Shown: one piece after another, positions 8,761-17,532 of the stretch | Layout of the letters: every line of letters starts with the position of its first letter | Numbering within the stretch: the first letter of the stretch is position 1 | Source: CBDBZX01 sp965213645 | Lineage (GTDB): Bacteria > Deinococcota > Deinococci > Deinococcales > Trueperaceae | Assembly (NCBI GenBank): GCA_965213645.1 | Contig: CBDBZX010000008.1 | Coordinates: forward strand, 620,001 to 684,000 | Reading direction: 5' to 3' | Length of the DNA: 64,000 bases | Position numbers and translations under genes: made by a program | Notes under the pieces: model-generated | Seen by the model: the letters and a program-made list of their open reading frames with translations, nothing else | Told to the model about the DNA's origin: nothing | Databases searched by the model: none

Positions 8761-9580
8761 ATGCAGAACCGTGCTCACAACCCTCATAACCCTAATGCCC
8801 ACGAGCCCAATTTAGCGCTCCACATCGAGGACTTGACGGTCAGTTACAGCGACAAACCCGTCCTGTGGGATATCGACCTCAACGTGCCGCCCGGTGTACT
8901 TCGCTGCCATCGTCGGACCCAACGGCGCGGGCAAGAGCACGCTGATTAAAACGGTCTTGGGCCTCATTAAACCCGCCGCCGGTCATGTCTACATTCACGG
9001 TCAGCCTTATAAAGCGCAGCGGCGTAGAGTCGGCTATGTGCCCCAGCGTTCCTCGGTGGATTGGGACTTTCCGACGACCTCTTTGGACGTCGTGACGATG
9101 GGACTTTACGGGCGACTCGGCTGGTTTCGGCGTCCAGGGCGTAAAGAGCGTGAGTTGGCGCAAGGAGCGCTAGAACAGGTTGGCATGTCCGCCTTTGCCG
9201 AGCGGCAGATTTCGCAGCTTTCGGGCGGACAGCAGCAGCGGGTGTTTTTGGCGAGGGCCTTAGTCCAAGACGCCGACGTGTACTTCATGGACGAACCGAT
9301 GGCTGGGGTGGACGCCACCACCGAACGCGCCATCATCAACTTACTCAAAGCGCTCAGAGAGAGAGGTAAAACGGTCATCGTCGTGCATCACGATTTGCAG
9401 ACCGTTTCGACGTACTTCGATTGGATGGTGCTCCTCAACGTTCGCTTGGTGGATCAGGGGCCGATTGAAGAGGTCTACACAGCGGCGAACTTGCGGGCGG
9501 CGTACGGTGGACAGATTGCGTTGCTGCAAGAGGATAAACAACCGGAGGACAAGCAGCCAGAGGTCGTGGCGTCGCCGTGA
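8761..9580 (+). pseudogene. Metal ABC transporter ATPase, one frameshift
   Basis: ATP-binding subunit for the TroA-type importer. The N-terminus (LALHIEDLTVSYSDKPVLWD) is in one frame and the rest is in the next, starting FAAIVGPNGAGKSTLIKTVL (Walker A). The switch lies at about 8893-8897: deleting the T of CCCGGTGTAC gives a continuous PPGYFAAIVG. After it everything is intact: Q-loop, the signature LSGGQQQR, Walker B VYFMDEP and the switch histidine VVHHD. The frame could start at ATG 8761 or at GTG 8728, which overlaps the preceding stop. Because all other subunits are intact I think a sequencing indel is more likely than loss of function. Confidence 0.85.
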
Positions 9581-9671
9581 TGGGTGCTGTATTAGATACA
9601 GTGTTGGTTAAGTTTTGCGGCGCTGTTGTCACCCCGTTCACGCAGTATGATGAAGTCCGGTTGTCGAGGGG

Positions 9672-9745
9672 TCTCGTCTTCCAATCCCAACTGATCGAGA
9701 TTGGAAGACGAGATTCTTCGACTCCGCTACGCTCAGAATGACATG
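9672..9745. repeat. Long hairpin repeat between ATPase and permease genes
   Basis: A perfect 15-bp inverted repeat, TCTCGTCTTCCAATC at 9672-9686 and its complement at 9699-9713, with a 12-base loop. It is followed by TACGCTCAGAATGACAT, shared with the first bases of the window. Together they look like one dispersed palindromic repeat. It splits the metal importer operon between ATPase and first permease, in a 223-base gap with no other feature. Confidence 0.65.
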
Positions 9746-9803
9746 ATTCAGTATTTACTTAATAGTATGTTAAAGAGTACAAAGTTAAAGGGGTAATGCA
9801 GCG

Positions 9804-10934
9804 ATGGACTTGAGTATCTTTAGCGACTTCACCATCCGCAACGTGATGATGGGCGCGGCGCTTTTGGGGATTAGCAGCGGCGTGTTGGGCTCGTTTGCGG
9901 TGCTGCGGCAGCAGAGCTTGTTAGGAGACATGCTCGCGCACGCCGCCTTGCCGGGGGTCTGCTTAGGCTTTCTCGTCTCGGGGAGTCGTCAGCTTTTACC
10001 TATTTTGGCGGGGGCACTCCTCACCGGCGCAGTGGCGGCGCTCCTTATGCTCCTGCTCATTCGCCGCAGTCGCCTCAAGACGGACGCGGCATTAGGGGCA
10101 GCCTTGAGTCTCTTTTTCGCGCTCGGCATCGTGCTGCTGACCTTTATCGGTAATCAGAACAACGCGGGGCAGGCGGGGTTGGAGGGGTTCCTCTTCGGTC
10201 AAGCGGCGGCGATGCTGCCGAGTGACGTGCAGGTGATGGCGGTCATCACGCTCGTTTCGGTGGGCATCATCGTCCTCTTCTGGAAAGAGCTTAAAGCGAT
10301 GACCTTCGACCCTGGCTTCGCGGGCAGTTTGGGCTTTCCGGTGTTGGCGTTAGACATGCTCATCATCGTGACGATTGCGCTCGCCGTGGTGATTGGGCTG
10401 CAACTCGTCGGCGTGGTGTTGATGACGGCGATGATCATCGCGCCGGCGGCGGCGGCGCGGCAGTGGGTGAATACGTTAGGGCACATGGTCGTGCTCGCCG
10501 CCCTCTTCGGCGCGGTGAGTGGCGTGACTGGGGCGCTTATTAGCGCGACGGGGCGCGGCTTGGCAACGGGTCCGGTCATCGTGATTTGCATTTCGCTCAT
10601 CGTAGGGTTGTCGCTCTTGGTTGCGCCGGGGCGGGGGCTCGTGTGGGCGTGGCTCGAGTCACGCCGCAACCGCCTGAACTTGCGCAAAGGGCAGGTTTTA
10701 ACCGACCTCTACAAACTCGCAGAGCGTCACGAGGACAGGCGCTACCCCACCGAACTCGGCATGGTGAATTCTTACTACGGCTTTAGCGTGCGGCGGGTCT
10801 TGAGGAAGCTCGAGGCTGACGGCCTCATCACCCAGACCGAGCACATGCCCGAAGAGGCCGAGCACTGGCGGCTGACCGACAAGGGCTACGCGGAAGCGCA
10901 GCAAACCTTAGCGAACATAGGAGCGCAGTCATGA
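9804..10934 (+). CDS. Metal ABC transporter permease with winged-helix tail (TroC-like)
   Basis: Inner-membrane permease of the ABC-3 family, with about eight or nine hydrophobic segments in residues 1-285 (for example VMMGAALLGISSGVLGSFAV and VVIGLQLVGVVLMTAMIIAP). After the last membrane segment it has about 90 extra residues on the cytoplasmic side that read as a winged helix (LYKLAERHEDRRYPTELG, RRVLRKLEADGLI, WRLTDKGYAEAQ). Ordinary members stop near 280-290 residues; this one has 376. Its stop overlaps the start of the second permease (ATGA), so the two are made together and probably form a heterodimer. Confidence 0.9.
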   Translation: MDLSIFSDFTIRNVMMGAALLGISSGVLGSFAVLRQQSLLGDMLAHAALPGVCLGFLVSGSRQLLPILAGALLTGAVAALLMLLLIRRSRLKTDAALGAALSLFFALGIVLLTFIGNQNNAGQAGLEGFLFGQAAAMLPSDVQVMAVITLVSVGIIVLFWKELKAMTFDPGFAGSLGFPVLALDMLIIVTIALAVVIGLQLVGVVLMTAMIIAPAAAARQWVNTLGHMVVLAALFGAVSGVTGALISATGRGLATGPVIVICISLIVGLSLLVAPGRGLVWAWLESRRNRLNLRKGQVLTDLYKLAERHEDRRYPTELGMVNSYYGFSVRRVLRKLEADGLITQTEHMPEEAEHWRLTDKGYAEAQQTLANIGAQS

Positions 10935-12094
10935 CGGCCTTCGTCACCGGCTTTTTATACAATCCAGACCTCATCATCATGAGCGTGGGTGCACTCGTTG
11001 GCGTCGCGTCTTCGCTGGTGGGCGCGTTTCTCATCCTGCGCAAGAGCAGCCTCCTCAGCGACGCGATCAGCCACTCCGTGCTGTTGGGTATCATCTTGGG
11101 CTACCTCATCACAGGCGATCAGTTTTCGCCCTTTTTGGTCGTAGGGGCGGCACTCGCAGGCGTCGCGACGGTCTTTTTTACTGGCCTTTTGGAGAGCAGC
11201 GGGCGCGTCAAGAGCGACGCCGCTATCGGCCTTGTCTTCCCCTTTATGTTCGCAGTAGGTGTGTTGCTCATCAACGTGTACGCCAGCAACGTCCACATTG
11301 ACACGGACGCGGTTCTATTGGGTGAAATCGGCTTCGTCTGGCTCGATACGGTTTTACTTTTCGGCTTAGACGTTCCCCAAGCCCTCCTTACGTTGAGCGT
11401 CGTCACACTTCTTAACGCGGTGTTCGTCATCTTCTTTTACAAAGAACTCAAACTCACCACCTTCGACCCCACGCTCGCCGCCGCCTTAGGCTTTAGCCCA
11501 ACGCTGCTCTACTACCTCTTGCTCAGCTTGACGAGCGTCACCGCCGTAGCCTCGTTTGACGCAGTCGGCTCGGTACTCTTTGTGGCGTTCGTCATCGTGC
11601 CCGTTTCAGCAGCGTACCTCTTGAGCGATAAACTTTGGCGGATGATCCTTTATGGGGTGCTCTTTTCGGTGGCCTCGAGCGTCATAGGCTACTACAGCGC
11701 CGTCTATTTCGACGTCTCCATCGGCGGGATGATGGCGTGTGCGACAGGTATATTCCTGATGCTCGCCTTTTTGCTCAGCCCGCGCTACGGGCTCATCAGC
11801 CAGGAGGCGCGGCGGCGCGCTCAAGGCGCGGAAAATGCGGAGCGACTTTTGCTCGTGCACCTTTATCATCACGAAGCGGAACCAGATGAGGAGAACCGGT
11901 TGGAAGCGCTACGCACGCACTTGCGCTGGAGCCAGGAGAAGGCGCAACGGGTGTATGAGCGGAGTCTGGACAAGGGTTTTATCCGTAAGGAGCCGCATAG
12001 CCCGGTGTTGGAGCTGACCGAAGTGGGGCGGGCGCGGGCGCGAGAGGTGTTGGGACCGAGTCCGCGTAGTTTTCGGAAAGCTCAGCAAACTTAG
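10931..12094 (+). CDS. Second metal ABC permease with winged-helix tail (TroD-like)
   Basis: ABC-3 family membrane permease, 387 residues, paralogous to the preceding one. The membrane part (LVGVASSLVGAFLILRKSSL to MLAFLLSPRYGLISQEARRR) ends near residue 290. A cytoplasmic extension follows with a helix-turn-helix-like pattern (LEALRTHLRWSQEKAQRVY, SLDKGFIRKEP, LELTEVGRARA). The pair of fused tails suggests a dimeric wHTH unit under the transporter. Last gene of the metal operon; no clear terminator follows. Confidence 0.9.
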   Translation: MTAFVTGFLYNPDLIIMSVGALVGVASSLVGAFLILRKSSLLSDAISHSVLLGIILGYLITGDQFSPFLVVGAALAGVATVFFTGLLESSGRVKSDAAIGLVFPFMFAVGVLLINVYASNVHIDTDAVLLGEIGFVWLDTVLLFGLDVPQALLTLSVVTLLNAVFVIFFYKELKLTTFDPTLAAALGFSPTLLYYLLLSLTSVTAVASFDAVGSVLFVAFVIVPVSAAYLLSDKLWRMILYGVLFSVASSVIGYYSAVYFDVSIGGMMACATGIFLMLAFLLSPRYGLISQEARRRAQGAENAERLLLVHLYHHEAEPDEENRLEALRTHLRWSQEKAQRVYERSLDKGFIRKEPHSPVLELTEVGRARAREVLGPSPRSFRKAQQT

Positions 12095-12181
12095 GAGAGG
12101 TAAAATCCGAAGAGGTGGGGCTCGAGCCTTTGAGCATTTTGATGTACGAACGGCGTTACAATGCTTTTAGGAGGCTTCGTT

Positions 12182-12406
12182 ATGCGTAAGAAACTCACTC
12201 GAGTCGGCAACTCACAAGCCCTGCTCCTCAGAGAAGAGGTTCTCGGGCTTTTGGATATTTCTGAAGAGGGCGAGGTTGAGGTGCAGGTTTTGGGCAATGT
12301 GATGCTCGTCAGCTCAACAGGTTTGGACGACAACGAGTTACGCGCCGCGCTCGCCTTTGCGTTGTCGCTTAAAGAGGACGCCGAGGTTCACCACCGCCTC
12401 GTGTGA
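12182..12406 (+). CDS. AbrB/MazE-type antitoxin
   Basis: 74 residues with the swapped-hairpin AbrB fold pattern: MRKKLTRVGNSQALLL, then ISEEGEVEVQVLGNVML. Such proteins bind DNA and neutralise a partner toxin. The ATG at 12182 is chosen over one at 12161 because AGGAGG (12169-12174) lies 7 bases before it. TACAAT at 12157-12162 may be a -10 box, though no good -35 goes with it. The expected downstream partner is not on this strand; a Doc-type toxin remnant faces it on the other strand 46 bases away. Confidence 0.8.
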   Translation: MRKKLTRVGNSQALLLREEVLGLLDISEEGEVEVQVLGNVMLVSSTGLDDNELRAALAFALSLKEDAEVHHRLV

Positions 12407-12452
12407 GCGTACTTTTTTCGGCAAATGGATGATTCTCGAGCTTCGTGCAAAA

Positions 12453-12680
12453 TTAAGAGAGGTGAGGCTCCAATCTCTCGACAATTTCCTCTTTTGTCAG
12501 CGCACCTTGCGCAACTTGAACCGTCAAATCATAGGCATCGTCGTCACTCATCGTAAGTTCGAAGCCCTCTAATACGAGAAACGTTTCCATCACCGCCCAA
12601 GCCACGCGCTTGTTGCCGTCCACGAAGGGATGATTGAGTGCGAGATGATAGAGGTTAAGACGCTCATCTACAGGTAGCAC
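12453..12680 (-). pseudogene. Truncated Fic/Doc toxin
   Basis: 75 residues that contain the Fic/Doc catalytic motif HPFVDGNKR and the usual C-terminal helices (EEIVERLEPHL). Doc proteins are about 125 residues and phosphorylate EF-Tu; here roughly the first 50 residues are missing. In frame upstream only a few codons separate the GTG from a TGA stop, so the N-terminus is lost and not just mis-called. The gene points toward the AbrB-type antitoxin gene, whereas functional pairs are co-directional. Probably an inactive remnant of a rearranged toxin-antitoxin pair. Confidence 0.75.
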
Positions 12681-12682
12681 GG

Positions 12683-13312
12683 TTACGCCTCATAACAACG
12701 CTCCAACCACCCCTCCGCCGTGCGCTGCTCTTTACGCGAGTAAAGCTGCTCGGTATCGAGCAAAACTGGCTGAATGCTGTACCTATCGGCCAATCCTTTG
12801 AGCGTAAACGCCCGCCGCGCTCCTACCGGGTGGGCACGGTTGCCATAGATCGCCACTATGCGCACCTCTAAGCGCTGCTCTGTCACCTCCGTGAGCCACG
12901 TGTCGTGTTCGGCAGTTGCGGCAAGAAGGTCCAACATCACCTCGAACGTCCCAAGCTGAAAGAACTCACCCGGTTGGAGCGGCCCTTGGCGAACGATGTC
13001 TTCGATCTCTTTGGGCGTGCTCTCTTGCAACGAGGTCCGGTTGTAGTCGGTGATCGTAGCGCTGACCTCTTCACCGTTGATTTCAGCGGCAATACTCACG
13101 CACTGAATGTGAATCGGTTCGCTGCTCAGGTTGATCAGCAAGCAGCGGGCGTCCTTGCGGCTCCCCTGCGTCTGATGCACGATGAGCCGAGGTCGGCGTT
13201 GCCGCTTGTAATCTTGGTAGATAATCTGCAGGTAAATGGCCCAAACCAGCAACGTCGCAACCGAAGCAACCGCCGAGATAAGTCCGCTATTCTGTTGCAG
13301 CCACCCCCACAT
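12683..13312 (-). CDS. Membrane-anchored protein of unknown function
   Basis: 209 residues; I do not recognise the family. One N-terminal transmembrane helix (GLISAVASVATLLVWAIYLQ) is followed by basic residues (YKRQRRPR), which puts the rest in the cytoplasm. The body is rich in beta-strand patterns (RLIVHQTQG, CLLINLSSEPIHIQCVSI), reminiscent of an immunoglobulin-like fold. AGAGGT just before the ATG may be the ribosome site. The Doc remnant begins 2 bases after its stop. Confidence 0.65.
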   Translation of the reverse strand: MWGWLQQNSGLISAVASVATLLVWAIYLQIIYQDYKRQRRPRLIVHQTQGSRKDARCLLINLSSEPIHIQCVSIAAEINGEEVSATITDYNRTSLQESTPKEIEDIVRQGPLQPGEFFQLGTFEVMLDLLAATAEHDTWLTEVTEQRLEVRIVAIYGNRAHPVGARRAFTLKGLADRYSIQPVLLDTEQLYSRKEQRTAEGWLERCYEA

Positions 13313-13368
13313 GACCTCTTGCTACCCCCTCTAAGGTTCAGCGTTTAACGGTGCTACGACGACATCAA

Positions 13369-14685
13369 CTACAGACTTACCCGCACAAAGGTATCTTTCC
13401 CCTTTTGTAGCACGGCGGGTTCCTCTAAACTGACTTGCAAGTTCTCATTCGTCACTTGCTCGCCGTTCAACCTCAACCCCCGGTTTTTAACCAGACGCCG
13501 CGCTTCACCGTTGGACTTAGTCAGCCCTGAAGAGGTCGCGAGCTTGCAAATCCAAATTGCGCCGTTTTCTAATTCATCCGCGCTGAGTTGATACTCGGGC
13601 ACATCGTCGGGAATACCGCCTTTGGCGACGTAGTCGAAGCGCTCTTCGGCTTTTCTCAATTCGGCATTGGTAGTCCCAAATATTTTAGATTTATGTTTCA
13701 TCTCGAGAGAGAGCCTTTTTGTTTCAGCGGACTCATCTTCTGCATTAGAATGGTAGATTCTCACTAATTCTCGAGCAAACACCCTATGTGCCTCCTTGAT
13801 ATCGCGTTCAATAAGGTCTCGAGCCCAATCCAAATCAAGCCCTGTACAAAGCTCCATGTAGCGGTAAAGAAGCTCATCCGGCACTTGCATCGCCTTCTTG
13901 AACATCACCTCGGGCGGCTCCGAAATGCCGATGTAGTTGCCCAAGGACTTCGACATCTTCTCCACGCCATCTAAACCTTCCAAAAGAGGTGTGGTCAGGG
14001 CGACTTGCGGCTCTTGAGCGTAAGAGCGCTGCACGTCGCGCCCGACCAAGAGGTTGAAAAGCTGGTCCGTCCCGCCGAGTTCGACGTCCGCATGAATCGC
14101 CACCGAGTCGTAGGCTTGCGCGAGCGGGTAGAGAAATTCGTGGACGCTAATGGGCACGCCTGAGGTGTAGCGCTTGGTGAAGTCGTCGCGCTCCAGCATC
14201 CGCGCTACCGTATAGGTCGAGGCGAGGCGCACCAACTCGGCGAAACCGAGAGGTTCCAACCATTCGGAGTTGCGGCGCACCTCTAACTTTTCCGGGTCGG
14301 GGTCTAAAATCTTCGTCGCTTGTTGCAGATACGTCTCGCCATTTTTGCGCGTCTCCTCGAGCGTCAACACGGGGCGCGTTTTCGACTTGCCCGAGGGGTC
14401 GCCGATCATGGCGGTGAAGTCGCCGATGATCAGCACGACTTTGTGACCCAAGTCTTGAAATTGGCGCATCTTGCGCAGGACGACAGCGAAACCGATGTGA
14501 ATATCGGCGCTGGTGGGGTCGATGCCCAACTTGACGCGAAGCGGTCGTCTCTCTTTTTGAGCACCTTGGAGCTTCTCCTCTAAACCCCCTTCGGGTACAA
14601 TCTGCTCCGCACCTCTTGTGAGAGAGGTCATCGCCTCGTCTATGTTTTTGTCTATGCGAGTGTCGTTTATTGCCGTGTCGCTCAT
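13369..14685 (-). CDS. tyrS: Tyrosyl-tRNA synthetase
   Basis: Charges tRNA-Tyr with tyrosine in the cytoplasm. The class I motifs are visible: KLGIDPTSADIHIGF (HIGH-type, residues 63-66) and DGVEKMSKSLGNYIG (KMSKS) in the middle of the protein. A C-terminal S4 RNA-binding domain is present (SNGEARRLVKNRGLRLNGEQ). At 438 residues it belongs to the longer TyrS type (TyrRS-Z like). I searched the 5' region (14686-14900) for T-box signatures and saw none. The gene stands alone and divergent from the ClC gene. Confidence 0.95.
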   Translation of the reverse strand: MSDTAINDTRIDKNIDEAMTSLTRGAEQIVPEGGLEEKLQGAQKERRPLRVKLGIDPTSADIHIGFAVVLRKMRQFQDLGHKVVLIIGDFTAMIGDPSGKSKTRPVLTLEETRKNGETYLQQATKILDPDPEKLEVRRNSEWLEPLGFAELVRLASTYTVARMLERDDFTKRYTSGVPISVHEFLYPLAQAYDSVAIHADVELGGTDQLFNLLVGRDVQRSYAQEPQVALTTPLLEGLDGVEKMSKSLGNYIGISEPPEVMFKKAMQVPDELLYRYMELCTGLDLDWARDLIERDIKEAHRVFARELVRIYHSNAEDESAETKRLSLEMKHKSKIFGTTNAELRKAEERFDYVAKGGIPDDVPEYQLSADELENGAIWICKLATSSGLTKSNGEARRLVKNRGLRLNGEQVTNENLQVSLEEPAVLQKGKDTFVRVSL

Positions 14686-14946
14686 CGTCTTGAACCTCTT
14701 TAATATGAATAGTGACCTTCGCGCTTTTAAGTCGCGCTACACTCCGAATCACTCTAACAAACTGCTGGGTGTGGGGGCTCAGGTCAACCCCTCAAAAGAA
14801 CCGCTTTTTCTGACCCGCTGAGAGGCTGACAGGCTTCCCTAACGCAGCACCCCCTGTTTTTCACGTACAACTAAGTCGCAAATAAGATAGCATCGTCGTA
14901 TGTCGCTCAAACGCCCTCGAGAGGTCCCCAGCGGCGCTCGGAGCGC

Positions 14947-16971
14947 GTGCGGCGGCTTTTTCGGCGGCTGCCCTCCTCGGAGACCTTGTCGCTCATCTTG
15001 AGCGCGGTCTTGATCGGCGTGCTGACGGGCTTTTCGGCGGTGGCGTTCGACAGGCTGGTGCACACGATGGGTACGTTCGTGCACTACGCGCGGGTCAACT
15101 TGGGCGTCGTCGGCGGACCCCTCGCGACGGTACTGATTCCAACGCTCGGCGGGCTTTTGGTGACGCCCATCGTGGTGCGGCTTTCGCCGGACTCACGCGG
15201 CTCGGGCATCCCCAGCGTGATGCTCGCGGTCTCGAACATGGGCGGGCGCGTCGCGGGGCGCACCGCGCTGTGGCGACCTCTTGCCACAACACTCTCGATT
15301 GGGACGGGCGCGTCGCTCGGCACGGAGGGTCCGGTGGTGCAACTCGGCGCGGCAATTGCGTCGAAAGTCAGCAGTATACTTCGGTTCAACGATGAGCGGC
15401 GCAGGACCCTCGTCGCGGTGGCGGCGGCGGGCGGCATCGCGGCGACCTTTAACGCGCCGATCGCGGGCGTGCTCTTCGCCTTGGAGGTCATTTTAGGCAA
15501 GTTCGGCAACCGTCACTTCGCCTCGGTGGTCATCGGGGCGGTGATGGCGTCGGCTATCTCGAGAGAAATCCTCGGACCCGACCCCGCCTTTGCCGTGCCG
15601 CTTTATGAGTTAAACAGCCTCTACGAACTGCCGCTCTACGTCCTCCTAGGTGTGGTGTGCGCCTTCGCCTCCGTTGGCTTTATCCGCCTCGTCGTCGGCG
15701 GCGAAGACCTCTTCAACCGCCTTAGCGTTTCGCCCTGGTTGCGCCCCGCGCTGGGCGGCTTGCTGGTCGGGCTCATCGCGCTCGTGTTGCCGCAGGTTTT
15801 GGGGCGCGGCTACGACACGACGGGGGCAATTTTGGGCGGACGCCCTATCTTTGAGGGCGGCGAAGTCGGCGTGGTGCTGCTGCTCGTGTTGGCGCTCGTC
15901 AAGGCGCTGGCGACGAGTGTGTCGCTCGCGTCGTGGGGCTCGGGCGGCATCTTCGCGCCGGTGCTCCTGATTGGCGCGGCGCTAGGGGGGGCATTCGGTG
16001 AGCTGGCGGCGTACCTCTTCCCTGCGGTCGTCGCCCAGCCCGGCGCGTTTGCCTTGGTGGGGATGGGCGCGGTCTTCGCCGGGACGACCCGCTCGCCGAT
16101 GAGTACGATTGTGATGATCTTTGAACTTTCAGGCGGCTACCCACTCATCTTGCCGCTCCTCTTGGCGGCGGTCATGGCGACCCTGATCGCTGACGCAGTG
16201 GACCCCGAGTCCATCTATCAGGTGATTCTCTCGCGCAAGGGGCTGAGTCTGCTGCGCTCGCGCGAATCCGACCTCTTGCAAACGGTGAGCGTACGCGAGT
16301 TTATGGAGGAGGACATCCCGACCTTGCGCACCGACGACACGATTAAAAACTTGCGCGACGCGCTGGCGAATTCGCACCACCACGGCTTCGTGTTGACCTC
16401 TCCCGATGACCCCGAGCACATCGCGAGCATCGTCACCTTATCCGACGTTGAGAGGGCGCGGCGCGAAGGGATAGAGCCACAGTCGCCGCTGCGCGTGATT
16501 GCGCATAAAACGGTGCACTGCGCCCTGCCGGATGAGCCCATCAGCGATGTATTGGAGCGCATGGCGCGGCTCGACATCGGGCGGATGCCCGTCGTTGACC
16601 CGCGTGACCGCAGGCGGGCGATCGGCTTTGTGCGGCAGTCAAATTTGGCGCGGGCCTATTATCAAGCCGTGCAGCGCCATCGGCAGCTAGAAGAGGAGGA
16701 GGAGGCGCGGCGGCTGCGTGACTTGACGGGGCAAGAGATCGTCGAGGTGCGGGTTCGTTCCCAGTGTCCGCTGGTGGGCAAGACGCTCAAAGAGGCGCGG
16801 CTCCCTCAAGAGAGCATCGTCGTCGCCATCCGGCGTAGCGGGCAAACTATCTTTCCGCACGGCGATACGAAGCTGGAGCCCGGTGACACCGTCGTCGCCA
16901 ACGTCGCGCCGGGGTTTAGTCCTGAATTCCGCAGTTATTTTGCTGCGCCGGGCTCGAGGACCTGGTTTTAG
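14947..16971 (+). CDS. ClC chloride channel with CBS pair and TrkA-C domain
   Basis: 674 residues in the membrane. Anion-path motifs are present: SRGSGIPS (central serine), GTEGPVVQ (gating glutamate), and SWGSGGIFAPVLLIG. In helix H the sequence is NAPIAGVLFALEVIL: the position of the internal proton glutamate of the E. coli exchanger is valine here, as in channel-type ClCs. Two CBS repeats follow (about 450-570; FMEEDIPTLRTDD, HCALPDEPISDVLERM), then a TrkA-C domain (about 595-674; VRVRSQCPLVGKTLKEA). The start is GTG at 14947; no better in-frame start is seen. Confidence 0.92.
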   Translation: MRRLFRRLPSSETLSLILSAVLIGVLTGFSAVAFDRLVHTMGTFVHYARVNLGVVGGPLATVLIPTLGGLLVTPIVVRLSPDSRGSGIPSVMLAVSNMGGRVAGRTALWRPLATTLSIGTGASLGTEGPVVQLGAAIASKVSSILRFNDERRRTLVAVAAAGGIAATFNAPIAGVLFALEVILGKFGNRHFASVVIGAVMASAISREILGPDPAFAVPLYELNSLYELPLYVLLGVVCAFASVGFIRLVVGGEDLFNRLSVSPWLRPALGGLLVGLIALVLPQVLGRGYDTTGAILGGRPIFEGGEVGVVLLLVLALVKALATSVSLASWGSGGIFAPVLLIGAALGGAFGELAAYLFPAVVAQPGAFALVGMGAVFAGTTRSPMSTIVMIFELSGGYPLILPLLLAAVMATLIADAVDPESIYQVILSRKGLSLLRSRESDLLQTVSVREFMEEDIPTLRTDDTIKNLRDALANSHHHGFVLTSPDDPEHIASIVTLSDVERARREGIEPQSPLRVIAHKTVHCALPDEPISDVLERMARLDIGRMPVVDPRDRRRAIGFVRQSNLARAYYQAVQRHRQLEEEEEARRLRDLTGQEIVEVRVRSQCPLVGKTLKEARLPQESIVVAIRRSGQTIFPHGDTKLEPGDTVVANVAPGFSPEFRSYFAAPGSRTWF

Positions 16972-16976
16972 GAAAA

Positions 16977-17095
16977 TAGCAATCCAGTCAAGCTGGTTAC
17001 GCAGTCTCCCGAAGGGAACGAACGGTGAGTTCCGAGCAATGAGCAATGAGTGAAATCCTTTAGACTCGTTGCTCATTGCTCATCGCTTTCAACTC
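16977..17095. repeat. GCAATGAG hairpin repeat, long version
   Basis: Composite intergenic repeat. It starts AGCAATCCAGTCAAGCTGG (16978-16996) and continues with an inverted repeat, GAGCAATGAGCAA (17034-17046) against TTGCTCATTGCTC (17069-17081). The same order occurs at 50020-50128, and the hairpin part alone at 19645-19728 and 43304-43378. Confidence 0.75.
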
Positions 17096-17145
17096 TATCT
17101 TCCCTTCTAATCCGCTGAGCGGATGATTAATATAAACTTAGTTTG

Positions 17146-17532
17146 ATGAGCTACCTGCTGAGCGCTATACAGGCTAGTCCTGAAGATCAGCGCATCCCTA
17201 AAGCCGCTACGCATTTGCAGACTCGAGTCTTCTCCAGGTTGAGCGACGACCATGTGATCGCGCTCGCACTCCTGCCTACGCTGAGCGACATCTGCGCCCA
17301 AGCCTACCGAACCGCGCAAGTCGTCCAGGCGAATCGCCCTACGCAAGACGCGGCGTTAGGAACGCACCTGCGGACGCTCGAGCTGCCCCTCGACCTCAGT
17401 GAGCTAAGCGCAACGGAGCTGGGCTACCTCATCGAAACCTGGTGCGAACGCACCGAGGCGCTGCCGCGTCCCTTTCGCGCGTGTGTGGAAACACTTTTAG
17501 ATGCGGCTCGAGACCTCACCCACCGTTCTTAG
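17146..17532 (+). CDS. Hypothetical protein
   Basis: 128 residues, family not recognised. It is predicted to be helical and soluble, with no signal peptide or cysteine motif. Its only striking segment is the Leu-rich LELPLDLSELSATELGYLI. The ATG at 17146 is preferred over the TTG one codon before. Its 3' end overlaps the convergent flavin reductase gene by 17 bases. Codon use resembles its neighbours, so it is probably real. Confidence 0.55.
   Translation: MSYLLSAIQASPEDQRIPKAATHLQTRVFSRLSDDHVIALALLPTLSDICAQAYRTAQVVQANRPTQDAALGTHLRTLELPLDLSELSATELGYLIETWCERTEALPRPFRACVETLLDAARDLTHRS

Noticed and set aside
14686..14900. T-box leader of tyrS
   Set aside because: I looked for the conserved T-box antiterminator sequence and a UAC/UAU specifier loop on the minus strand and found neither.
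15084..15509. Minus-strand open frames opposite the ClC gene
   Set aside because: Proline/alanine/arginine-rich shadow frames without ribosome site.
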